From assembly GCF_039355125.1 (NCBI RefSeq), contig NZ_CP134979.1, forward strand, positions 226,890 through 290,889: DNA of 64,000 bases, given 5' to 3'. The position numbers and the translations under genes are program-made. The DNA is from Buchnera aphidicola (Takecallis taiwana) (GTDB lineage: Bacteria; Pseudomonadota; Gammaproteobacteria; Enterobacterales; Enterobacteriaceae). Shown in pieces: positions 42,458-50,563 of this stretch (positions within the stretch are counted from its first letter, which is position 1; each line of letters begins with the position of its first letter). The notes under the pieces were generated by a model. It was not told where the DNA came from, ran no database searches, and saw only the letters and a list, made by a program, of their open reading frames with translations.

Positions 42458-42541
42458 ATATGTAGCATGCATATTCAAAAGTTCAATGATTATATATAAT
42501 AAAGATATTCACTTATAAAAAGTAAAATAATTCGGAATAAC

Positions 42542-42772
42542 ATGAAAAATACAATAAAAACAATTGTTTCTAAAATTATGAATGTTCATATAGATAAAAT
42601 CACTGAAAAAACAAATCTATTTACAGATTTAAAGGCGGATTCACTAGATATGATTGAAATTGCTATGGCTATAGAAGAAAAATTTAAAATAGATATACCA
42701 GATTCAGAACTTGAACACTTAAACACTATTGATCTAATTACAAAATATATTCAAAATACTAATACAACATAA
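42542..42772 (+). CDS. acpP: Acyl carrier protein
   Basis: Small acidic carrier whose serine takes a 4'-phosphopantetheine arm. It has 76 residues (E. coli 78). The attachment site is the serine in ADSLDMIE (about residue 37), and helices 2 and 3 are recognisable. The N-terminal helix is more basic than in E. coli. Needed here at least for lipoate or remaining acyl metabolism even though fabF, fabH and plsX are missing from the cluster. Next gene is tmk, whereas E. coli has fabF, pabC and mltG in between. Confidence 0.97.
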   Translation: MKNTIKTIVSKIMNVHIDKITEKTNLFTDLKADSLDMIEIAMAIEEKFKIDIPDSELEHLNTIDLITKYIQNTNTT

Positions 42773-42794
42773 TCTCATCAAATAACTAAAAAAT

Positions 42795-43451
42795 ATGATT
42801 TATAATCAAGGCAAATTTATTGCTTTAGAAGGATTAGATGGTTCAGGTAAAACACATGCCTGTAACTTACTTAAAAATATTTTACGAAAACATAAAATAC
42901 AAAATATCATAATTCGTGAACCTGGAGGCACACCATTAGGAGAAAATATTAGAAATATTATAAAAAATTTACATCCATATGAAATAATTCATCCAAAAAC
43001 AATACTTTTGCTTATATATGCTTCTCGTATGCAATTAATTCAAAATATAATTGCACCAGCATTAAAAAATAATATTTGGATAATATCAGACCGATATGAG
43101 TTATCTTCCTTTGCATACCAAGGAGGAGGGTTTAAAATCAAAAAAGAATTAATTATATTTTTACATAATATAATTGTTCAATCTTACACTCCAGATTTAA
43201 CAATATATTTAGATGTAATACCAAAATATGCATTACAGAGAATTATACAAAGAGGTAAACTAGATCAAATTGAAAAAAATAATATTCATTTCTTTACAAG
43301 AATTAGAAATATTTATCTAAATTTAATTACTCAAAATGACAATAGCATAACTATTGATGCAAATCTTAAAATAGATATTGTACAAAAAGATATAAAAAAT
43401 AAATTTAAAAAATGGTTACGAACATGCAAAATACATGGTATCCGTGGTTAA
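42795..43451 (+). CDS. tmk: Thymidylate kinase
   Basis: Phosphorylates dTMP to dTDP. It has 218 residues (E. coli 213). The P-loop LEGLDGSGKT is about residues 11-20, then REPGGTPLGENIR (about 40-52) and DRYELSSFAYQGGG (about 98-111) with the catalytic aspartate and arginine. The lid region RIIQRGKLDQIE is of the enterobacterial type. Starts 22 nt after acpP and overlaps holB at its 3' end. Confidence 0.96.
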   Translation: MIYNQGKFIALEGLDGSGKTHACNLLKNILRKHKIQNIIIREPGGTPLGENIRNIIKNLHPYEIIHPKTILLLIYASRMQLIQNIIAPALKNNIWIISDRYELSSFAYQGGGFKIKKELIIFLHNIIVQSYTPDLTIYLDVIPKYALQRIIQRGKLDQIEKNNIHFFTRIRNIYLNLITQNDNSITIDANLKIDIVQKDIKNKFKKWLRTCKIHGIRG

Positions 43452-44413
43452 ATAAAACATATAAAAATATTATTCAGAATTATCAAAACGGGAAATTACA
43501 TCATACAATATTAATAGAATCATATAGCATTAATAATACATATAAAATCATATGGGCTATAATCCGATGGATATTATGTCATAAGAAACATGGAATTAAA
43601 AATTGCGGTAAATGTATAGGATGTACTTTAATTAAAAACAATATTCATCCTGATTGTTATATTATACATGCAAAAAATACAAATAATATTATAGAAATTA
43701 AAAAAATCCGTCATATTATTGATATGATTAAAAATACCGCACAACAAAAACATGATAAAATTTTATGGATTCCAGATTATTCGTTACTAACGATATTTGG
43801 TATTAATGCATTATTAAAAATTATAGAAGAACCACCTGAAAATACTTTTTTTTTTATTGGAAATAAATTTTATAATAATATCCATTCTACTTTTAGAAGT
43901 AGATGTATATTATATAAAATCTTTACACCTAATGAAAAAATCGGATTATCTTGGATGCAAAAAAATACGACAATCAAAAAAAAAACCTGTTTACTTGCCT
44001 TACGTATTAATAATAATGATCCAGAATTAGCAAATAAATTACTTAAAAATAAAAATTGGATTCAAAGAATCCAGTTATATAACAATATTCATTATGCAAT
44101 CAATAAAAATAATTTTTTAACACTGTTACCATATTTAAATACTGATGATATAATAAATAAAATTTATTGGATTATATTATTATTTTTAGATAGTATGAAA
44201 TTACAAAAAAAAATTTTTTCATATTTAATAAATATTGATCAAATACCATTAATTACACAGATATCCCAAAATTATTCATACATTACACTAAACAATATAG
44301 TACATTCTTGGGTTCAGTGCCGATATCTATTAACAACAGTTAATAATATTAATTATGAACTGTTAATCTTAAATCAATTATTAAAATGGCAAATTTTAAA
44401 GAAAAAATCATAA
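43424..44413 (+). CDS. holB: DNA polymerase III delta' subunit
   Basis: Clamp-loader subunit that is structurally AAA+ but does not hydrolyse ATP. It has 329 residues from ATG 43424 (E. coli 334). The N-terminus NTWYPWLNK aligns with E. coli MRWYPWL, the four zinc cysteines lie within LCHKKHGIKNCGKCIGC (about residues 46-62), and NALLKIIEEPPENTFFFIGN carries the sensor region; SRC is present. No Walker A, as expected for delta'. An ATG four codons upstream (43412) is an alternative; neither has a strong ribosome site. Overlaps tmk by 28 nt (40 nt if the earlier start is used). Confidence 0.93.
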   Translation: MQNTWYPWLNKTYKNIIQNYQNGKLHHTILIESYSINNTYKIIWAIIRWILCHKKHGIKNCGKCIGCTLIKNNIHPDCYIIHAKNTNNIIEIKKIRHIIDMIKNTAQQKHDKILWIPDYSLLTIFGINALLKIIEEPPENTFFFIGNKFYNNIHSTFRSRCILYKIFTPNEKIGLSWMQKNTTIKKKTCLLALRINNNDPELANKLLKNKNWIQRIQLYNNIHYAINKNNFLTLLPYLNTDDIINKIYWIILLFLDSMKLQKKIFSYLINIDQIPLITQISQNYSYITLNNIVHSWVQCRYLLTTVNNINYELLILNQLLKWQILKKKS

Positions 44414-44428
44414 CTATAGAGAATATAT

Positions 44429-45211
44429 ATGTATTTAATTGATTCTCATTGTCACTTAAACATAATTAAAAAAAAGTATACGGATAATATTAAAGACATA
44501 TTACAACAAGCATCTAATAATGATGTCAAATTAATTCTGAATGTAGCAACATCTATTGATTATTATATTGAATCATCTCAATTATTCAAGAATAACAAAT
44601 ATATTTTACATAGTTGTGGTATTCATCCTTTGGATGAAAGCATTTATCATACTAATAATATTAATAAATTAGAAGATAGTATTATCAACAACAATAATAT
44701 TACTGCATTAGGTGAAACTGGTCTTGATTTTTATTATACAAATACTACAAAAAATATTCAAATAGATGCATTTAAACAGCATATTTATTTAAGTATTAAA
44801 TATAATATACCAATTATTATACATACTAGGAACGCAAACAAGGATACAATAAATATTTTATCTAATCAAGAATCGTTATCCTGTTCTGGTGTTGTACATT
44901 CTTTTACCGGTGATATCAATATGGCAAGAAAATTATTAGATTTAGGGTTATATATTTCTTTATCTGGTATTATAACATTTAAGAATGCGTTACATATAAA
45001 AAATATGGCAAAATTTATACCAGTCAATCGATTACTAATTGAAACCGATTCACCATATTTATCACCAGAACCATATAGAGGTCAATATAATAAACCATCA
45101 AATTTATTATATATTGCAAAATATCTTGCACAATTAAAACAAATTAGTGTAACTGACATAACAAGAATTATTAAAAAAAATTTTTATTCATTATTTAGTT
45201 TATCTAAATAA
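44429..45211 (+). CDS. ycfH: TatD-family metal-dependent hydrolase (YcfH)
   Basis: TIM-barrel metallohydrolase of the TatD family; relatives act as 3'-5' DNA exonucleases, but the role of YcfH is not settled. It has 260 residues (E. coli 265). Metal ligands are visible in DSHCHL at the start (residues 5-10), GETGLDFYY (about 95-103), IIHTRNA (about 130-136), VHSFTG (about 157-162) and ETDSPYLSPEPYRG (about 206-219). Same position as E. coli ycfH, between holB and ptsG. Confidence 0.94.
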   Translation: MYLIDSHCHLNIIKKKYTDNIKDILQQASNNDVKLILNVATSIDYYIESSQLFKNNKYILHSCGIHPLDESIYHTNNINKLEDSIINNNNITALGETGLDFYYTNTTKNIQIDAFKQHIYLSIKYNIPIIIHTRNANKDTINILSNQESLSCSGVVHSFTGDINMARKLLDLGLYISLSGIITFKNALHIKNMAKFIPVNRLLIETDSPYLSPEPYRGQYNKPSNLLYIAKYLAQLKQISVTDITRIIKKNFYSLFSLSK

Positions 45212-45255
45212 CATAATAATAAATTTAAATAAAATATATTTAGGAAATATTCTAT

Positions 45256-46701
45256 ATGTTAAAAAATTTATTTTCAAATTTACAAAAATTAGGCAAATCT
45301 TTAATGTTACCTGTGTCAGTACTACCTATAGCGGGTATTTTATTAGGAATAGGTTCAGCGCATTTTAAAATTATATCACCAATAGCATCACATATTATGG
45401 CAGAAGCTGGAGGCTCTGTATTTAAAAATATACCATTAATTTTTTCTATCGGTATTGCTTTAGGTTTCACAAATAATGATGGCGTAGCTGCATTAGCGTC
45501 AGTAGTTTGCCATGAAATTATGATTAAAACAACATCAATTATGATCCCAATTGTTTTAAACAATGATATTATTTGTATAAACCACAAACATTTTTGCGAT
45601 ATTGGTGTATTAGGAGGAATTATTTCTGGAACAATTACAGCATATTTATTTAATCAATTTTCAAGAATTGAATTACCAGAATATTTAGGTTTTTTTTCTG
45701 GAAAACGTTTTATTCCTATGATTGCAGGATTATGTGCAATATTATTTGGTTGTATATTATCAGTCATATGGCCACCAATTAGTAAAATTATTCAAGTATT
45801 TTCACAATGGGCAGCATATCAAAATCCTATGCTTGCTTTTGGCATATACGGTTTTGTAGAACGTATATTAGTTCCTTTTGGATTACACCACATTTGGAAT
45901 GTTCCGTTTCAAATGCAAATAGGGGAATATACTAATTCTCTAGGGCAAATTTTTCATGGTGATATTGCACGATATATGGCTGGAGATCGTACCGCAGGAA
46001 AATTAGCAGGAGGATTTTTATTTAAAATGTATGGATTACCAGGAGCAGCTTGTGCAATTTGGCGATGCGCGCATCAAAAATACCGAGCTAAAGTTGGTGG
46101 ATTAATGATTTCTGCCGCATTAACAGCATTTTTAACAGGTATTACAGAACCTATTGAATTTTCATTTTTATTAACCGCGCCAATACTGTATTTTATACAT
46201 GCAATTCTAGCAGGTCTAGCATTTCCTATATGTATTTTATTCGGTATGAATGCAGGAACAAGTTTTTCACATGGGTTAATTGATTTTATCATATTAAGCG
46301 CCCATGGAAAATCTATATGGTTATTTCCAGTTGTTGGTATTGCATATGGCGCTATTTATTATATTGTATTTTATACATTAATCAAGTATTTTAATTTATC
46401 AACTCCCGGAAGAGAAAATTTCAGAGATAATATCATTATTAAAAAACCGCAAGAATTAGCACCATTATTAATTCAGGCACTAGGCGGAATAAATAATATT
46501 CAACATTTAGATGCTTGTATTACAAGAATTAGAATTACTATATTGGATTCTCAATTAGTTAATCAAATACAAATAAAAAAACTAGGTGCATCTGGAATAG
46601 TAATGTCAGGTTTAGGTGTACAAATTGTTTTTGGTACTAAATCGGATAATATAAAAAGTGCTATGGATGACCATATACAAAAAATAACACAAAAAAAATA
46701 A
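45256..46701 (+). CDS. ptsG: Glucose-specific PTS enzyme IICB
   Basis: Imports and phosphorylates glucose at the inner membrane, taking phosphate from Crr (IIA). It has 481 residues (E. coli 477). The N-terminal IIC domain has about ten hydrophobic segments (residues 15-390), with the substrate motif [10 protein letters not shown]. The IIB domain at the C-terminus carries the phosphorylated cysteine in [10 protein letters not shown] (about 420-429). The protein is unusually well conserved, implying strong selection on sugar uptake. Followed by a hairpin shared with the porin gene. Confidence 0.97.
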   Translation: MLKNLFSNLQKLGKSLMLPVSVLPIAGILLGIGSAHFKIISPIASHIMAEAGGSVFKNIPLIFSIGIALGFTNNDGVAALASVVCHEIMIKTTSIMIPIVLNNDIICINHKHFCDIGVLGGIISGTITAYLFNQFSRIELPEYLGFFSGKRFIPMIAGLCAILFGCILSVIWPPISKIIQVFSQWAAYQNPMLAFGIYGFVERILVPFGLHHIWNVPFQMQIGEYTNSLGQIFHGDIARYMAGDRTAGKLAGGFLFKMYGLPGAACAIWRCAHQKYRAKVGGLMISAALTAFLTGITEPIEFSFLLTAPILYFIHAILAGLAFPICILFGMNAGTSFSHGLIDFIILSAHGKSIWLFPVVGIAYGAIYYIVFYTLIKYFNLSTPGRENFRDNIIIKKPQELAPLLIQALGGINNIQHLDACITRIRITILDSQLVNQIQIKKLGASGIVMSGLGVQIVFGTKSDNIKSAMDDHIQKITQKK

Positions 46702-46707
46702 TTAAAA

Positions 46708-46744
46708 TTCTACTACTATTATGATGTATATAATAGTAGCAGAA
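46708..46744. terminator. Hairpin between convergent ptsG and porin gene
   Basis: Inner stem CTACTATTAT (46713-46722) with ATAATAGTAG (46730-46739), extended by four more pairs after one mismatch (46708-46711 with 46741-46744). On the minus strand it is followed by T-rich sequence ending in a run of eight T, a good intrinsic terminator for the porin gene; it may also end ptsG. Confidence 0.65.
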
Positions 46745-46760
46745 AAAAATGTACATCTTA

Positions 46761-47891
46761 TTAAAATGTAAGCGTCATACCACCTTCTAAAACATTATTT
46801 ACTGCAAATGATACAGTATTACTGTTTTCAATTTCGAAATTATTCTGTAAGTATAAAATCGTATTTTTATTATAACGATACTTAACTGCTGTATTACATG
46901 TATTAAATATATCAAATGATTTATCTTTGCTTAATAAATCATAATTTTGTAATACCATGCATTTTTCTTGATAAATATTATGTATGACATACATACGTAT
47001 TAATTTTATACTTGCTATAATATGCGGTGTAAAATTATATTCTGATAATAATTCAATGTCTTTAGTACGATCAAAAAAATATTTTTGTGTAATTTGTTTT
47101 GAAAAATTTTCTTGAATACTATAAAATACTGCAAAATATAGTTTTTTAAATATATATTTTAATCCAACAGAATAAGATTTAGTTTTATCTTTAAAAAAGT
47201 TTAAAAAATCCTGGTTAAAATAATGATTTATATTAACTGAATATGCACCTGCAATACTGCCTTTATCACCATTAAAATCATATCTAATAAAATGATTTAA
47301 TTTATCATGAGACAAATCAACAGGTAGACTAGAATCTAAATATTGATATTGCGATGCTATAGTTAAATGATCTATTAATCCAAAAAAATTTTTATTGTAA
47401 TAACTAATTAAATTTTTAACATGATATGTAATATCGTGTATAATATGTAAAGCTTGTAAACCACAATCAATATCAAATTTTTTACGAGTGAAACAATTAA
47501 CATCATACGTGAAATTATATTTTTTACCGTATTCTATATTACCAAGTTTATGAACATGTATACCTATACACATCGGATTTATATGATTGAAGATATCTAT
47601 TGGATGTTTTAGTTTAAAAGTTCCATTCTGAACATCATATCCGATAGTACAGTAACTTATAAAATGTGGATTACGATGCATACCAAAAACCATAAACTTT
47701 AATACATTATTATAATCATAATATTGTATTTTATTATTTTGAAAATTATATAGCATATTTTTTTTTTCATACATAAAAATATTTACTTTAACACGTGCAT
47801 TATGATTTTTACAGGTTGGTAACCCACTTGCTACATTAATAGATAATAACGCTGAAATAATGATTATCATAAAATTTTTTATATTTATCAT
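46761..47891 (-). CDS. ompF: Highly diverged OmpF/OmpC-type outer-membrane porin
   Basis: Trimeric-porin family protein expected to form a 16-strand beta barrel. It has 376 residues (E. coli OmpF 362). Identity to OmpF is low overall but NFFGLIDHLTIASQYQ matches the OmpF segment NFFGLVDGLNFAVQY, GSIAGAYSVN and SVGLKYIF fit barrel strands, and the last residue is Phe as in outer-membrane barrels. An N-terminal hydrophobic stretch (about residues 5-22) ending in SGLPTC serves as a signal peptide. ATG 47891 is used; a TTG two codons upstream is less likely. Position beside asnS is the E. coli ompF locus, which supports the assignment more than the sequence does. It has several cysteines, unusual for a porin. 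Confidence 0.8.
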   Translation of the reverse strand: MINIKNFMIIIISALLSINVASGLPTCKNHNARVKVNIFMYEKKNMLYNFQNNKIQYYDYNNVLKFMVFGMHRNPHFISYCTIGYDVQNGTFKLKHPIDIFNHINPMCIGIHVHKLGNIEYGKKYNFTYDVNCFTRKKFDIDCGLQALHIIHDITYHVKNLISYYNKNFFGLIDHLTIASQYQYLDSSLPVDLSHDKLNHFIRYDFNGDKGSIAGAYSVNINHYFNQDFLNFFKDKTKSYSVGLKYIFKKLYFAVFYSIQENFSKQITQKYFFDRTKDIELLSEYNFTPHIIASIKLIRMYVIHNIYQEKCMVLQNYDLLSKDKSFDIFNTCNTAVKYRYNKNTILYLQNNFEIENSNTVSFAVNNVLEGGMTLTF

Positions 47892-48013
47892 ATCCAAAAT
47901 CTCGTGTATATATTAAAAATTTTTAATAAAATAATTTATTTTTTAATATTGTTCTAAAAAAATAATATAAGAACATTATATATCAAAATAAAGTATTTTA
48001 ACAGTAAATTTTT

Positions 48014-49417
48014 TTAACATAATGCATGATTTACAGTGCGTGGAAATGGAATTAAATCCTTAACATTTTGCACACCGGTAATATATGCAATTAATCTTTC
48101 AAAACCTAAACCAAAGCCAGCATGAGGAACACTACCATAACGACGTAAATCAATATACCAAGAATAATTATTTTTATCTAAACCTAATTCTAAAATTCGT
48201 TTTTCTAATAACTCCTTACAATCTTCTCGTTCTGATCCTCCAATAAGTTCCCCTATATTAGGTACTAAAAAATCCATTGCAGCAACAGTATAATGATCTT
48301 TATTTAATTTCATATAAAATGCTTTTAAATGCTTAGGGTAATTTTTAATAAAAACCGGAGCATGAAAATAATTATTTACTAGATATTTTTCATGTTCTGA
48401 AGATAAATCAAGACCATTTTTAATGATATTAATAAATTTTTTTTTAGATCGAATTAAAATTTTAATAGCATCTATATATTCTATTTGAATAATTGGAGTA
48501 TGCAAGAAATTTTCTAATCTATTAAAAATATTTTTATCGATTTGACTATAAAAAAATTCCATATCTAAGATATTATTCTGTAAAATATATTGAATAATAT
48601 ATTTTATCATATTATATGATAAATTTATAATATCATCTAAATTACAAAATGATTCTTCCACTTCTAACATCCAAAATTCTGCCAAATGACGTGTAGTATT
48701 AGAATTTTCAGCTCTGAAAGTTGGTCCAAAGGTATATATTTTCGTCATAGCACATGCATATGCTTCTGCTGTCAGTTGGCCTGATACTGTTAAAAACGTA
48801 TCCTTACCAAAAAAATCTTTTTTTACAGATTTTAATTGATGTAATTGATTATGATATTTTTGATTTGGTTCTATCGTTGATACACGAAACATAGAACCCG
48901 CGCCTTCTGAATCTAAAGTTGTAATAATTGGTGTCGGAATCCAACAATAGTTTTTACTTTGTAAAAAATGATGCATAGCATTAAATATACCATTTCTAAT
49001 TCTTGTAATTGCGCCTATTAAATTGGTACGAGGTCTAAGATGAGGTATTAATCTTAAATATTCGCAAGTATGTTTTTTAGAGGCTATTGGATAATTATGT
49101 GGAGCATCTATAAATCCAACTATTTTTATTGTATGCACTTGAATTTCATATTTTTGATTTTTCCCAATTGAGTATACCAATACACCCTGAATAGAGACTG
49201 CACAACCATTGGTTAATTTTAGAATCTCAGATTCATAATTGAATATATTATTTTTAATAATACCTTGAATAGTTTTTACACATGAGCCATCATAGATATC
49301 AATAAAAGAAATACCAAAATTTGAATGTCTACGATTACGAATCCAACCAGACAGAGTGACAAATTGATTAACTAAATTGTGATTTTTATATATATCATAC
49401 ACTAATATTTTCTTCAT
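48014..49417 (-). CDS. asnS: Asparaginyl-tRNA synthetase
   Basis: Class IIb synthetase for tRNA-Asn. It has 467 residues (E. coli 466). N-terminal OB anticodon domain (about 1-110), motif 2 around TFRAENSNTTRHLAEFWMLE (about 218-237) and motif 3 GFGLGFERLIAYITG near the C-terminus. The middle insertion has drifted. ATG 49417. Same strand as the porin gene downstream with 122 nt between, as in E. coli asnS-ompF. Confidence 0.97.
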   Translation of the reverse strand: MKKILVYDIYKNHNLVNQFVTLSGWIRNRRHSNFGISFIDIYDGSCVKTIQGIIKNNIFNYESEILKLTNGCAVSIQGVLVYSIGKNQKYEIQVHTIKIVGFIDAPHNYPIASKKHTCEYLRLIPHLRPRTNLIGAITRIRNGIFNAMHHFLQSKNYCWIPTPIITTLDSEGAGSMFRVSTIEPNQKYHNQLHQLKSVKKDFFGKDTFLTVSGQLTAEAYACAMTKIYTFGPTFRAENSNTTRHLAEFWMLEVEESFCNLDDIINLSYNMIKYIIQYILQNNILDMEFFYSQIDKNIFNRLENFLHTPIIQIEYIDAIKILIRSKKKFINIIKNGLDLSSEHEKYLVNNYFHAPVFIKNYPKHLKAFYMKLNKDHYTVAAMDFLVPNIGELIGGSEREDCKELLEKRILELGLDKNNYSWYIDLRRYGSVPHAGFGLGFERLIAYITGVQNVKDLIPFPRTVNHALC

Positions 49418-49541
49418 ATTATATAATACCTTATGATTGTTATAATATAAATATCATATTTTAAAACATTATAAAATAGATCAATATCATATATAAATAT
49501 AAAATACAGTCATGTAGTAATATTTTAACATTAATAATATA

Positions 49542-50489
49542 TTATTTTAACTGATTTATACTATGACTTTTACAAAATTTTGAACAATATCCATTGTACT
49601 TGATTTGACAAATTCGACATTGGATAAATAAACGATGACACGTATGTTTTTGACAATTCAAATAAGTATCACAATAATCATTGCAATTTTTACATTTTGA
49701 TAAAATATGTTCAGAAATTTTTTCAGTCATACGATCATCAAAAACAAAATTTTTACCATGAAATTGTATTAAAAAATTATTCTTACGAGATTCATTAACA
49801 TAATTTAAAATACCGCCTCGTATCTGATATACATATTTAAAATGATGATATTTTAACCACGCTGCAGCTTTTTCACAACGAATGCCACCAGTACAATACA
49901 TAACAATATGCTTATTTTGATACTGTTTTAAAAAATTCACAATAATTTGTAATTGAGCACGAAAAGTAGATCCAGGTATGTGTATTGCATGTTTAAATCG
50001 TCCAACAAGATATTCATAATCATTACGCATATCAACAAAAATTGTATTTGATTGCTTTAACATACGATTTACATCATGAATTTCAAGATATGTGCCAGTA
50101 TTGTTATTATAAATAAACGTATTTGGTAAACCATCAGCAACAATTTTTTTACGTACTTTAACTTTTAACATCCAAAAAGATGTTTTTTGATTTAATGCAT
50201 AATTAAGATGCACGTTTTTTAAACTATGATTAATTTTATATAAAGTATTTTTTAGAAGATATAATTTTTTTTTTAAAATGTTAATTTGTGCATTAATTCC
50301 TTCATAAGCAATATATATTCTACCAAAAATATTTAATTGAAAAAATTTTTCATATACTGTATTTCTCAATTGATTTGGATTATGTACGTTAAAATATTTG
50401 TAAAAAGATAGCGTAATACGACGTTCATTCTTTTCGAAAATAGAAGATTTTAATTTTTTTTTTTGATGAATATTATGTAATACTAACAT
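49542..50489 (-). CDS. trhO: tRNA uridine(34) hydroxylase TrhO (YceA)
   Basis: Rhodanese-domain enzyme that hydroxylates U34 of certain tRNAs in an oxygen-dependent route to 5-hydroxyuridine. It has 315 residues (E. coli 350). An N-terminal ferredoxin-like domain with FGRIYIAYEGINAQI, a rhodanese domain with FVDMRNDYEY and the active cysteine in MYCTGGIRCEKAA (about residue 182), and a C-terminal cysteine cluster (CKNC, CHRLFIQCRICQ, CSKFC). The E. coli basic C-terminal extension of about 35 residues is missing. ATG 50489 matches the E. coli start and has GGAA upstream; an in-frame ATG at 50501 is possible. Confidence 0.94.
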   Translation of the reverse strand: MLVLHNIHQKKKLKSSIFEKNERRITLSFYKYFNVHNPNQLRNTVYEKFFQLNIFGRIYIAYEGINAQINILKKKLYLLKNTLYKINHSLKNVHLNYALNQKTSFWMLKVKVRKKIVADGLPNTFIYNNNTGTYLEIHDVNRMLKQSNTIFVDMRNDYEYLVGRFKHAIHIPGSTFRAQLQIIVNFLKQYQNKHIVMYCTGGIRCEKAAAWLKYHHFKYVYQIRGGILNYVNESRKNNFLIQFHGKNFVFDDRMTEKISEHILSKCKNCNDYCDTYLNCQKHTCHRLFIQCRICQIKYNGYCSKFCKSHSINQLK

Positions 50490-50563
50490 CTGCGTTTCCA
50501 TATAAGAAGGATGACAATCTAAATAATTCTCTGTATCACTATCATAATAAGATAAAAATACTA

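Noticed and set aside
45252-45587. Minus-strand open frame of 111 codons opposite ptsG
   Set aside because: Antisense shadow of the strongly conserved PtsG N-terminal domain; no independent coding evidence.
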